Positions 26,136 through 34,140 of a stretch of 64,000 nt of DNA are shown here, piece by piece. Each line of letters begins with the position of its first letter. Positions within the stretch are counted from its first letter, which is position 1. Below the pieces are notes generated by a model, which worked only from the letters and a program-made list of their open reading frames with translations, did not search any database and had not been told where the DNA came from. Both the position numbers and the translations under genes were made by a program. Source of the DNA: Thalassobacillus devorans MSP14 (GTDB lineage: Bacteria; Bacillota; Bacilli; Bacillales; Halobacillaceae); assembly GCF_000496835.1 (NCBI RefSeq), contig NZ_KI543236.1, positions 166,709 to 230,708 of the forward strand. The letters are read 5' to 3'.

Positions 26136-26870
26136 ATGAAGATGACTGTTATCGGTTATTGGGGAGCTTATCCCGCCACAGAAAGTGCGACCTCATGCTA
26201 TTTATATGAACAAGATGGTTTCCGGTTACTGGTGGATTGTGGCAGCGGTTGTTTGTCCAGACTGCAAAAATTTATGGATCCCACCAGTCTGGATGCGGTA
26301 CTTATTTCCCACTATCATAACGATCATGTAGCAGATATTGGTGTTTTACAATATGCCTGGCTGGTACAGAATACGCTGAAAAGCACCGAAAAGAAGCTGC
26401 CCATTTACGGGCATCCTTACGATACAGGTAAGTTCGAGACTTTAAACCATCAGTATACAGAAGGAGTTCCATACGATCCGAGCCGTACCCTGGAGGTTGG
26501 ACCGTTTACGATAAATTTTCATAAAAGTAATCACCCTGTCCCTTGTTATGGCACACGAATTACAAATGGAGCAAGTCAAATTGTTTATACCGCTGATACC
26601 AGCTTTTCAAAGAGCTGGATTTCTTTTGCACATGGGGCAGACCTTCTGATTACCGATACGAATTTTTACAAAGGGATGGATGGAACAGATCCTGGACATA
26701 TGACCAGCGAGGAGGCAGGCAAACTGGCAAGTGGGGCTAGAGCGAAAGAACTGCTGCTGAGCCACCTGCCTCATTTCGGAGAGCACCGTCAATTGCTCAA
26801 AGAAGCAAGTGAAAGATACGCTGGTCCAGTCTCCCTCGCGCATGAAGGGTGGACATGGAGCTCCCATTGA
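26136..26870 (+). CDS. yhfI: Metallo-beta-lactamase-fold hydrolase (YhfI-like)
   Basis: A 244-residue metallo-beta-lactamase-fold protein. The HxHxDH metal motif is seen as SHYHNDHVADIG (about residues 59-70). Other metal ligands are in SNHPVPC (about 133), ADTSFS (about 153) and the C-terminal LAHEGW. The family resembles RNase Z-like and phosphodiesterase-like enzymes, but the substrate is unknown. The start is the ATG at 26136 with TAGGAGGAAGG. It corresponds to B. subtilis yhfI, adjacent to lplJ. Confidence 0.88.
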   Translation: MKMTVIGYWGAYPATESATSCYLYEQDGFRLLVDCGSGCLSRLQKFMDPTSLDAVLISHYHNDHVADIGVLQYAWLVQNTLKSTEKKLPIYGHPYDTGKFETLNHQYTEGVPYDPSRTLEVGPFTINFHKSNHPVPCYGTRITNGASQIVYTADTSFSKSWISFAHGADLLITDTNFYKGMDGTDPGHMTSEEAGKLASGARAKELLLSHLPHFGEHRQLLKEASERYAGPVSLAHEGWTWSSH

Positions 26871-26950
26871 TTCTGATTCCAATGAATTGTTTCTTTAGCG
26901 GGATTTCATTACAATGGAAGGTGGCAGAATAAAAAAAGGGGCTGAGTGTA

Positions 26951-27949
26951 ATGCTTTTTATCGATAATGAAGGGATTAATGACCCACGGATCAATCTCGC
27001 TATAGAAGAATATGCACTGAAAAATCTGGATATCAATGAGACATACTTACTGTTTTATATCAATAAGCCGTCGATTATCATCGGAAAGAACCAGAATACA
27101 GTGGAAGAAATCAATACCGATTATGTAGAAGAAAATGGGATCCATGTAGTTCGCCGTCTGTCTGGTGGCGGTGCAGTCTATCATGATCTCGGTAATTTGA
27201 ATTTCAGTTTCATCACAAAAGATGATGGCGACAGCTTTCATGATTTTGCTAAGTTCACAGAGCCGGTTACGGCAGCACTCAAGAAACTGGGTGTGGAAGC
27301 AGAGCTTTCCGGCCGGAACGATATCACTGTTGATGGGCGAAAAATCTCCGGGAATGCCCAGTTTTCGACACGAGGAAGAATGTTCAGCCACGGCACCCTG
27401 ATGTTCGATTCGGAAGTCGAACATGTGGTAAGATCGTTGAATGTCAAAACGGAAAAGATTAGATCCAAAGGTATCAAGTCGATTCGCAGCCGGGTTGCCA
27501 ATATTTCTGAGTACCTGGAAGACAAAATTTCGATGGACGAGTTCAAGCGCATGATCCTTCGCTATATCTTTGATGTGGAAGATATCAAAGATGTCCCGCA
27601 ATACAAACTGACAGATGAAGATTGGAAAGCAATCCATCAACTGTCCGAAGAACGCTACCAAAATTGGGAATGGAATTACGGGAAATCGCCTAAGTTCAAT
27701 ATTCAGCATACAAAGCGAATTGAGGGAGCAGGCAACTATGATGTCCGGCTGGATGTCGCAAAAGGGATCATAAAAAATGCGAAGATATACGGCGACTTTT
27801 TCGGTGTCGGCGATATCAGCGAAATCGAAGAGCGGTTAATTGAGACAAAATACGAGAAAAATGCCATCGATCAGGCGCTGACAGGTGTCGATATTCCCCA
27901 TTATCTCGGTAAAATCAGCAAAGAAGACTTTTTAAATATTATTTATTAA
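26951..27949 (+). CDS. lplJ: Lipoate-protein ligase LplJ
   Basis: A 332-residue ligase that activates free lipoate with ATP and attaches it to the E2 and GcvH proteins. The motif RRLSGGGAVYHDLGNLNFS (about residues 72-90) and the lysine in GRNDITVDGRKISGNAQ (about 121-137) are characteristic. A C-terminal accessory domain follows (about 250-332). AAAAGGGG lies upstream of the ATG. It has its own terminator at 27958-27984. It corresponds to B. subtilis lplJ (yhfJ), upstream of lcfB. Confidence 0.95.
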   Translation: MLFIDNEGINDPRINLAIEEYALKNLDINETYLLFYINKPSIIIGKNQNTVEEINTDYVEENGIHVVRRLSGGGAVYHDLGNLNFSFITKDDGDSFHDFAKFTEPVTAALKKLGVEAELSGRNDITVDGRKISGNAQFSTRGRMFSHGTLMFDSEVEHVVRSLNVKTEKIRSKGIKSIRSRVANISEYLEDKISMDEFKRMILRYIFDVEDIKDVPQYKLTDEDWKAIHQLSEERYQNWEWNYGKSPKFNIQHTKRIEGAGNYDVRLDVAKGIIKNAKIYGDFFGVGDISEIEERLIETKYEKNAIDQALTGVDIPHYLGKISKEDFLNIIY

Positions 27950-27957
27950 TAGCTTGG

Positions 27958-27984
27958 AAGACCCCTTGTGGAGGGGTCTTTTTT
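27958..27984 (+). terminator. Terminator of lplJ
   Basis: AGACCCC...GGGGTCT hairpin and TTTTT. Confidence 0.9.
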
Positions 27985-28015
27985 GACTGTCCAGGAAATT
28001 ATAAAATACAAAAAA

Positions 28016-28065
28016 CGGCACGACGGGATTTTGTCGGGGGTGAGCAGCGCTTTCGCTTTTGTTCA
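28016..28065. repeat. Partial copy of the 25.5-kb dispersed repeat
   Basis: GGCACGACGGG...GTCGGGGGTGAGCAGCGCTTTCGCTTTTGTTCAG matches the right end of the repeat at 25546-25770. The left part is missing, apart from a possible GACTGTCCAG remnant near 27986. Confidence 0.6.
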
Positions 28066-28141
28066 GTGGGATGAAGCATCCGTGGTTGCAGGAAAGTTTT
28101 CAGTATTTTATAATAAAAATGAATATTTTTTTACAATATGA

Positions 28142-28159
28142 TGAATGACTATTCATTCA
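28142..28159. promoter_or_regulatory. FadR operator upstream of lcfB
   Basis: TGAATGACTATTCATTCA matches the B. subtilis FadR (YsiA) consensus TGAATGAMTANTCATTCA at every position. It lies 26 bp upstream of the start. Long-chain acyl-CoA would be expected to relieve repression. Confidence 0.9.
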
Positions 28160-28185
28160 TTTAATAAAAAAAGGGGGAATCATGC

Positions 28186-29724
28186 TTGAATATTAGTGAT
28201 CAGTTGTCGTTGACGGCCAAGCAGCAACCGGATAAAGCAGCATACATATTCCAGGACAAAGAATCCAGCTACCGGGAATTAGAAGGAGCCGTTACGAAAT
28301 TTGCTTCCAGTCTGAAGGGGCTTGGCTATGGAAAAGGGGATCACCTGGCATTAGTGGCAGGCAACAGTCCGTATTTCATCATAGGTTTGTACGGGGCATT
28401 AAGAATCGGAGCGACCGTCATCCCGATAAATCCGATTTATACCGTTGATGAGATGAGCTACATTTTGAAAAATGGGGATGTAAAAGGTGTGATCACCATG
28501 GATGTCCTGCTTGAGAAATTTGAGCATATGGATGCTGCGGTTCCTGGAATTGAGCATTACTTTGTAGGGGAAACAGGCGGGAAACCGGATTGGCAGCAAT
28601 CTTCCCTTGGCGAAAAAATGAAATCGTTTACAAAAACGGTGGAAGCAGGCGGACTGGAATTGGACCGGCCGCAGCTGGATGATGACGAAACCGCTGTTAT
28701 TCTGTATACCTCAGGTACTACAGGGAAGCCGAAAGGAGCTATGCTTACGCACAAGAATATATATACCAATGCCAAAGATGTCGCTGATTACCTGGAGTTT
28801 ACCAGTGAAGATCGTGTGATCGCAGCGCTGCCTATGTTTCATGTGTTCTGTTTGACCGTGGCTTTGAATGGCCCTTTGATGAATGGAGGAACTGTACTGA
28901 TTGTCCCAAAGTTTTCCCCCCAGGACGTCTTCAAAATATCAAAGGAATCTCAGGCCACGGTCTTTGCAGGGGTGCCTACGATGTATAATTACCTTTTGCA
29001 GACAGGTGATGACTTGGAAGATACGTTCCAGTACAACCGACTTTGTATTTCCGGTGGCGCTTCCATGCCGGTCGCGCTCCTAAAAGCGTTTGAGAAAAAA
29101 TTCGATGTCATCGTTTCGGAAGGCTATGGATTGTCCGAGGCAAGCCCTGTCACCTGTTTCAACCCGCTTGACCGCCCAAGGAAGCCAGGTTCAATTGGAA
29201 CGAATATCAAGAATGTCGAAAACAGAGTTGTCGACGAGCTTGGCGAGGAAGTACCACCAGGAGAAGTCGGTGAGCTGGTCGTCAAAGGTCCGAATGTCAT
29301 GAAAGGCTACTATAAAATGCCAGAAGAAACATCGGTAGCAATTCAGCACGGCTGGTTATATACCGGCGACATGGCCAGAATGGATGACGAAGGCTACTTC
29401 TATATCGTCGACCGCAAGAAGGACATGATTCTGGTCGGAGGCTATAACGTCTATCCGCGTGAAGTGGAAGAAGTGTTGTATGAGCATCCAAATATTTCTG
29501 AGGTAGCAGTAGTTGGGGCACCGCACCCTGACTCCGGGGAAACGGTTATCAGCTTTATCGTTTCTGATGATCCTGATTTAAATGAAGAACAAGTGATTGA
29601 TCATTGCCGTGAACATCTCGCAAAATACAAAGTTCCCTCCAGCGTCGAATTCTTAGACGAGCTTCCTAAAAATACGACAGGCAAGATTCTTCGTAAGAAT
29701 TTGCGTGACAAAATCACACAATAA
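28186..29724 (+). CDS. lcfB: Long-chain fatty-acid-CoA ligase LcfB
   Basis: A 512-residue AMP-forming acyl-CoA synthetase. Motifs: YTSGTTGKPKGAMLTH (about residues 173-188), the FACS region GYGLSEASPV (about 313-322), WLYTGDMARMDDEGYFYIVDRKKDMI (about 391-416) and the catalytic lysine in PKNTTGKILRK near the C-terminus. It makes acyl-CoA for beta-oxidation. The start is a TTG with AAAGGGGG upstream. A FadR operator overlaps its promoter region. Corresponds to B. subtilis lcfB (yhfL). Confidence 0.95.
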   Translation: MNISDQLSLTAKQQPDKAAYIFQDKESSYRELEGAVTKFASSLKGLGYGKGDHLALVAGNSPYFIIGLYGALRIGATVIPINPIYTVDEMSYILKNGDVKGVITMDVLLEKFEHMDAAVPGIEHYFVGETGGKPDWQQSSLGEKMKSFTKTVEAGGLELDRPQLDDDETAVILYTSGTTGKPKGAMLTHKNIYTNAKDVADYLEFTSEDRVIAALPMFHVFCLTVALNGPLMNGGTVLIVPKFSPQDVFKISKESQATVFAGVPTMYNYLLQTGDDLEDTFQYNRLCISGGASMPVALLKAFEKKFDVIVSEGYGLSEASPVTCFNPLDRPRKPGSIGTNIKNVENRVVDELGEEVPPGEVGELVVKGPNVMKGYYKMPEETSVAIQHGWLYTGDMARMDDEGYFYIVDRKKDMILVGGYNVYPREVEEVLYEHPNISEVAVVGAPHPDSGETVISFIVSDDPDLNEEQVIDHCREHLAKYKVPSSVEFLDELPKNTTGKILRKNLRDKITQ

Positions 29725-29729
29725 TAAAA

Positions 29730-29760
29730 GAGGGCCCGTTAACTGTGACGGGTCCCTTTT
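29730..29760 (+). terminator. Terminator of lcfB
   Basis: GAGGGCCCGT...ACGGGTCCC-type hairpin with TTTT. Confidence 0.8.
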
Positions 29761-29802
29761 GTGTAACTCTGTTTCTTTCTATTTTTCCCCTATTGGAAGG
29801 AA

Positions 29803-30393
29803 TCAATCGACTGTACGCATGATCCGCTTAAACACTTTTTCTTTATCGAACCCTTCGCCCATGGAAAACTTCTCAATCAGATAGTTATCCTGATCAATCA
29901 AGTAAGTGAAGGAATCGTGGACAATATAATCTGTCCCGCGGTCCTGAAAACGGAAGCGGAAGGGTTCTGCAAAGGCTTTAGTATCTTTAAGTGAGCCACG
30001 CAGGAAAGTCCATCCCTCTTCTTCAGGACTGATAGCATACGTATCCATATATTTTTTAATCCGTTCCGGTGTATCGTTTTCAGGATCAATGGAGACAGAA
30101 ATGAATTCCACTTCCTTGCCATAGACACCTTCTTCTTTCAGCATTTCTCTTAAATGCATCATCCGTTGGGTAGTCAGCGGGCAGACGTCTGGACACTGGG
30201 TGTAGTAAAACTCGATTAAACGTACCTTTGGCTCCATGTTTTCAAAATCATAGCTTTCTGCTGATACCGTTTCAAGCAGAATATCTTCTGGCAGCTGAAC
30301 CCCTGAATCACGCCAAACTTCGAGATACAAGATGCCAAGGGTGATACCGATGGCAATGATTCCTGCAAACATTGCATAATATCTTTTTTTCAT
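29803..30393 (-). CDS. Sco1/SenC-family copper chaperone (BsSco/YpmQ-like)
   Basis: A 196-residue membrane-anchored thioredoxin-fold protein. The N-terminal membrane segment is at residues 7-25, and the copper/thiol motif CPDVCP has Cys67 and Cys71. The distal histidine is in VHDSFTYLID (about residue 159). Sco proteins deliver copper to the CuA centre of cytochrome oxidases. AGGGGGA precedes the ATG. It stands alone here, about 20 kb from the ba3 oxidase cluster, which has a second Sco gene at 51317. Confidence 0.92.
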   Translation of the reverse strand: MKKRYYAMFAGIIAIGITLGILYLEVWRDSGVQLPEDILLETVSAESYDFENMEPKVRLIEFYYTQCPDVCPLTTQRMMHLREMLKEEGVYGKEVEFISVSIDPENDTPERIKKYMDTYAISPEEEGWTFLRGSLKDTKAFAEPFRFRFQDRGTDYIVHDSFTYLIDQDNYLIEKFSMGEGFDKEKVFKRIMRTVD

Positions 30394-30584
30394 AATAAAT
30401 CCCCCTGCATTTACGAATAGATTATATTCTTATCATACAATGTTATAGCAGGGGATATAGGAGAAACTCGTGACGAACTGATGACAAAAGATTGAAAACT
30501 AAATTCGCAAAATATGCTTGCATTAATAATAAATTCAAATAAATATGAATTTTATGACAAAAACTAGAAATAGCGCAATCGCAT

Positions 30585-30608
30585 TTGCGGTGTACCGCAA
30601 TATTTTTT
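30585..30608 (+). terminator. Terminator-like hairpin with no evident upstream gene
   Basis: TTGCGGT-GT-ACCGCAA followed by TATTTTTT. On the plus strand no gene precedes it. Confidence 0.5.
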
Positions 30609-30639
30609 CGGTGAAGGAACACGGATGATATATTAAAAT

Positions 30640-30796
30640 AAACACATGAGTTAGTTGTTGATCACCCGATGGCGATCGACAACTGCAATGAAAAAGCTTT
30701 TCCCAAGCTTTTTCATGGATTTAATTCCCTCACTCAAAAGTTTAACCAGTCGTCTCTTGGCCAATATCCACCGTTGGATATTGGTCCTTTTTTTAT
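30640..30796 (+). ncRNA. Candidate small RNA upstream of repeat copy 3
   Basis: About 155 nt without a credible ORF. Three strong hairpins occur in order: GTTGT-GATC/GATC-ACAAC (30654-30683), a perfect 12-bp stem ATGAAAAAGCTT/AAGCTTTTTCAT with TTCCC loop (30688-30716), and an intrinsic terminator CCAATATCCA/TGGATATTGG followed by TCCTTTTTTT (30761-30793). A -10 TATATT is at 30629-30634, with a poor -35 (TTTTCG, 18 bp spacing). C-rich unpaired stretches (ATTCCCTCACTC) are typical of trans-acting Firmicutes sRNAs. No family recognised. Confidence 0.5.
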
Positions 30797-30805
30797 TCCG
30801 TTTAT

Positions 30806-31468
30806 GCTCCCTTTTATAGAATACTCAGTTTCGAGAGAAACTGTTTTCCGTTATGGTGATGGGCGTTTGGAGGTCCGGGAAATCACTCGCTTTCCATGGG
30901 TGGACGGTGAGCTTCCTCAGGCTAAAGCCTTGCGGGATCTCACCATGTCCTATCCTCCCATTGGAGTCTCGCAATTTCCCGGCCCTCCTTACGTTTATGA
31001 GAAAAACGGAAACACCTGCAAGCAGAATCAACATTATAACAGTTACAAAGAGGGCTTATTTCCTGAATCACTAGGCCTTTTCATGCAGAAAAGGTGGAAG
31101 ATATTTTCTTACAACGTAGGGTTCGTTCGTCAAAATATGAATAAGGTGGCGGGGAAACGGTGAGACTCCCGTGGGAGAAGGGGCTAGGCGAGACCCCACA
31201 GGTCGTGAAACGACCGAGGAGGCTTGCCAGCCTCCCCCACAGGAAAGAAATGAATGCGTAATCGCCTTGGGAGACACGACACGCATAAGCAGAACAGCAA
31301 AAGGGAAGTGTTCTTTCTTCCCGTTGATGGGCTGCTTATGTCGCGAGTGTCTAGGCGATGAAGCTGGAAAGCGAATCGTTTCCCAGCCCCCCTTTCCCCT
31401 GTCTCGGTAACGAACCCGAATTACTTTGAAACTGAGTCTTCCATAATCCGGTCCTTTTGTTGAATAAG
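30806..31468. repeat. Composite palindromic repeat, copy 3 (orientation B-reverse, A-forward)
   Basis: About 663 bp, the reverse complement layout of copy 1. The ends are ACTCAGTTTC near 30823-30832 and GAAACTGAGTC (31428-31438). Module B is at about 30890-30990 and module A at about 31145-31395, with the nested hairpin at 31247-31365. The module spacer contains GTAGGGTTCGTTCGTCAAAATAT, as in copies 1 and 4. It lies between the candidate sRNA and the DUF3939-type gene. Confidence 0.9.
31247..31365. repeat. Nested hairpin unit inside module A of copy 3
   Basis: About 119 bp flanked by GGAAAG at 31242-31247 and 31366-31371. Nearly identical to the nested units in copies 1, 2 and 4. Confidence 0.8.
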
Positions 31469-31510
31469 CCTCTAAGGAAATACCAACAACGCTTAACGAA
31501 GCCTTTGCAT

Positions 31511-31541
31511 AAAAAACTCCTCGATATGCTTGCGAGGAGTT
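31511..31541 (-). terminator. Terminator of DUF3939-type gene
   Basis: AACTCCTCG/CGAGGAGTT hairpin. The minus strand continues into TTTTTT. Confidence 0.88.
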
Positions 31542-31546
31542 GTGGT

Positions 31547-32020
31547 TTATTTTTTTGAGGGGGATTGATAAGTGATGAGGAACTCTTCGTCCGTGATATA
31601 AAAATTCCGGTCAGGCCGGTAAGGAAGCAGTTTCAATGTCTCGAGCTTATAATAGCTCACCCGTTTATAAGGATCGTTTTCGATAATCGGAAGTTCCTTC
31701 GTTGCTTTCATATACTGATCGACAGCACGCTGTACAGTATCAAGGTCAATGGCCAGCTGCTTTTCTTCCTCGGGAAAAATCTCATAAGTTTCCCGTGACA
31801 TATAGTAAGTTTCTATCGGAATCCCTTTCAGAAAAGGGGCGACCAAGTCATAATCAATCGTCAAGTCTTCTTTTATGATGACGCTTAGTTCGACACCTTT
31901 TGGAAGCTGGCTGGCGTAGGCATTGACCGCTTTCCGTAATTCATGGATCGAAATGCTGCGCTGTTCATAAACTTCTGTCGGCTGTGAAGAGTTTTTTGTT
32001 TTCTTCTTTTTCTTCCACAT
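31547..32020 (-). CDS. Conserved hypothetical protein (DUF3939-type)
   Basis: A 157-residue soluble protein of unknown function. A lysine-rich N-terminus (WKKKKKTK) precedes a mixed alpha/beta region (HELRKAVNAYASQLPKG, LTIDYDLVAPFLKGIP, YYMSRETYEIFPEEE, YRPDRNFYITDEEFLITYQ). The pattern resembles the DUF3939 family of Bacillus-group proteins, from memory. The start is the ATG at 32020 with AAGGAGGG. The frame is open to 32059 without a better site. It has its own terminator. Confidence 0.7.
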   Translation of the reverse strand: MWKKKKKTKNSSQPTEVYEQRSISIHELRKAVNAYASQLPKGVELSVIIKEDLTIDYDLVAPFLKGIPIETYYMSRETYEIFPEEEKQLAIDLDTVQRAVDQYMKATKELPIIENDPYKRVSYYKLETLKLLPYRPDRNFYITDEEFLITYQSPSKK

Positions 32021-32085
32021 CCAACATCCCTCCTTGTTTAGAATCCGTCCGTCATGCACACACTAACAGGGGAGGTGTGTGTAAA

Positions 32086-32229
32086 ATGGACAATGGGCAA
32101 AATCGTGATCGTGAGCTTGATATCTATACCTGTATCAACCCTGAATTTGGCTGGCCGGATGATGACTGCTGGCATGATGGCCACAGGGAAGAAATGGAGG
32201 CAAGACAGAATCCTTTAGCACAATTATAG
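32086..32229 (+). CDS. Small acidic protein of 47 residues, unknown
   Basis: A short ORF (MDNGQNRDRELDIYTCINPE...) with a strong GGGGAGGTG Shine-Dalgarno 8-9 bp before the ATG. The sequence is acidic and has two cysteines, two tryptophans (GWPDDDCWHDG) and two histidines. It lies between the divergent DUF3939-type gene and comK. Coding status rests on the ribosome site and sensible composition. No homologue is recognised. Confidence 0.6.
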   Translation: MDNGQNRDRELDIYTCINPEFGWPDDDCWHDGHREEMEARQNPLAQL

Positions 32230-32353
32230 CAGAAGGTTAAAAGTTTCCGTGATAAATTGAAAAATTTTTGTGAATAATTAGGACTTTATTCATGTTTTCT
32301 GGTACATTTAAAGGGCACGAATTATTTTCGATAATGAAAGGAAGAGAACATGA

Positions 32354-32872
32354 ATGAATCCAACAAAAAAAGGTAATTTTGAAATTACCGCCCAAACCCT
32401 GGCGCTGATCGCCACAACTAATTCTTACGGAAAAGTGACGACAGAGGTGCTCGAAACCCATTCGAGACGTGAAATTCCAGTCCATCCCAGCCGGCTTGTC
32501 GATGAAGCGTGCCGCTATTTCGCTGCAAGTCTGCCAGGACGTTTAGCTGGCACGAAACAAGTTGCCGGTTTCTCCCATAAGCCGCCGATCGTCATTTCCC
32601 AGTCGATGGGAATCTACTTCTTTCCTACTATTTCCCCAAAACGAAAGGACTGTTCCTGGATTGCCCACAGTCATATTCATTCCTTTGATAGTAACGATGG
32701 CTACAATACCGCTATCCATTTCACCAACGGGACTTCAGTTGTTGTTCCTGTTTCTCCCGGTATGATCGCCAATCAAATCCAGCGTACAGCTCAGTTCCGC
32801 TTCCTGCTGGAAAACCGTATCAAGCATTCTTCTGTGTATACTGCGGAGCAGATCGCAGAGCCTTTTGCATAA
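32354..32872 (+). CDS. comK: Competence transcription factor ComK
   Basis: A 172-residue ComK protein, shorter than B. subtilis ComK (192) mainly at the C-terminus. Conserved stretches include TLALIATTNSYGKVTTEVLE near the N-terminus and SQSMGIYFFPTISPKRKDCSWIAHSHI in the middle (about residues 85-112), and FTNGTSVVVPVS. ComK activates DNA-uptake genes by binding A/T boxes and is normally degraded via MecA-ClpCP. GAAAGGAAG precedes the ATG. The last 53 bp overlap the convergent yhjD-like gene. No clear AAAAN5TTTT box pair was found upstream. Confidence 0.92.
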   Translation: MNPTKKGNFEITAQTLALIATTNSYGKVTTEVLETHSRREIPVHPSRLVDEACRYFAASLPGRLAGTKQVAGFSHKPPIVISQSMGIYFFPTISPKRKDCSWIAHSHIHSFDSNDGYNTAIHFTNGTSVVVPVSPGMIANQIQRTAQFRFLLENRIKHSSVYTAEQIAEPFA

Positions 32873-33209
32873 GCTCATACAGGATATTTTCAACTTTTTT
32901 CCGGATTGCCGGGTTGAAATAATTGCGTTTTTCTTCATAGCCATGAGCGAGGAACAGGAATGAAGTGAAGGAATCATTTTTGCTGATCTGGACGACCTGT
33001 AGTTTTTCCCTGTCCATACGGGCGCGCAGTTCTCTGCGCTCGGTGCGGGCTTCGTATTCCATTTTTCCTAATAACTCCAAATAATGCTCCTTGATTTTAA
33101 ATTGCCCCTTTTCGATATGCCGGCGGTCCTGCTGGATGACCACAAGAGCCATCGAAAGGAATAGATAGCGGGAGGTGACCTCCAGCTCTTCTTCTTTCAA
33201 ATAGCGCAT
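32820..33209 (-). CDS. yhjD: YhjD-like conserved hypothetical protein
   Basis: A 129-residue, highly charged, mostly helical protein of unknown function. Distinctive stretches are VTSRYLFLSMALVVIQQDRR (about residues 11-30) and RKKVENILYELMQKAL (about 103-118). Its position between comK and yhjE matches B. subtilis yhjD (about 120 residues). GGAGGG precedes the ATG at 33209. Its 3' end runs 53 bp into comK on the opposite strand, so the two transcripts can base-pair. Confidence 0.8.
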   Translation of the reverse strand: MRYLKEEELEVTSRYLFLSMALVVIQQDRRHIEKGQFKIKEHYLELLGKMEYEARTERRELRARMDREKLQVVQISKNDSFTSFLFLAHGYEEKRNYFNPAIRKKVENILYELMQKALRSAPQYTQKNA

Positions 33210-33439
33210 GACATTTCCCTCCGTTGCGAACGTATGTTCTGATATAGGTATTATAGCACGAACGGAAAAAAAGTATGCAAGTTTTTTTCTGGAAAATTTG
33301 GAAGCCCGCCACTGAGGACGGTGAAATTAGGGTAAGCTATAGATGAAAGAATCCATGGCATCAATTAATAGTCAAACCGGCTTTTTTTGATTAAAATGGA
33401 ATCAGAGGAATGAATTGCACAAGCTAAGGAGCTACTTTG

Positions 33440-34087
33440 ATGTATATCTATACCCTGAATTTCGATAAATTCCAGCAAATGTATGAAAATGACAGGCTTT
33501 ATGAATATATTATGGCGCAATTGGAAAGATACGAGGCACTCGGTCCTTTGCCTGGGATCCTGCTGCCGATGTTTGAAGCTTTTTTGCCTATCCTTCCGTT
33601 AGTAATGTTTGTTTTAGCCAATTCTGTGGCTTATGGGTTGCTGAAAGGATTTCTTTACTCCTGGATTGGTTCAAGTGTCGGAGCAGTCATCGTATTTACC
33701 ATTATTCGGAGGCTCCGTAAAAAACGCTTTATGAAATACATCGCCGACCAAAAGCAGGTGAGGAAGGTAACCCGCTGGGTCGAGAGCCATGGTTTCGGTC
33801 CGTTGTTTCTATTAATGTGCTTTCCTTTTTCACCATCAGCGATCATCAATGTGGTAGCTGGATTATCTGATGTCAGCAGGCAGCAGTTCGTCCTGGCCGT
33901 GCTTTTAGGGAAATCGGTGATGATTTTTACCATAGCTTATGTCGGGGAAAGCATTACTTCCTTCGCACAGAACCCCGTAAAAACAATTGTGGTCGCGGTC
34001 TGTATCACATTATTCTGGGTGCTCGGAAAATTCCTTGAGAAGTGGCTCCAGAAAAAAGCGGAGCGGAAACGTTATCAAAACGATTAG
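33440..34087 (+). CDS. yhjE: TVP38/TMEM64-family membrane protein (YhjE-like)
   Basis: A 215-residue DedA/VTT-type membrane protein with about five hydrophobic segments. The diagnostic glycine-proline region is FGPLFLLMCFPFSPSAIINVVAGLS (about residues 116-140). The family includes B. subtilis YdjZ, YtxB and YhjE. Members are thought to act in lipid scrambling or membrane homeostasis. The ATG at 33440 has AAGGAG at 8 bp. A TTG at 33437 is the alternative. It is directly upstream of the signal peptidase gene, as in B. subtilis. Confidence 0.88.
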   Translation: MYIYTLNFDKFQQMYENDRLYEYIMAQLERYEALGPLPGILLPMFEAFLPILPLVMFVLANSVAYGLLKGFLYSWIGSSVGAVIVFTIIRRLRKKRFMKYIADQKQVRKVTRWVESHGFGPLFLLMCFPFSPSAIINVVAGLSDVSRQQFVLAVLLGKSVMIFTIAYVGESITSFAQNPVKTIVVAVCITLFWVLGKFLEKWLQKKAERKRYQND

Positions 34088-34140
34088 ACTTTGTCAAAAC
34101 AGGGTAAGATGTTGTTAGCACACACCCTGGAGGCATAGTT

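Noticed and set aside
32235-32350. ComK autoregulatory box (AAAAN5TTTT pair) before comK
   Set aside because: An AAAAATTTTT run is present, but the 5-bp spacer and a properly spaced partner box are not.
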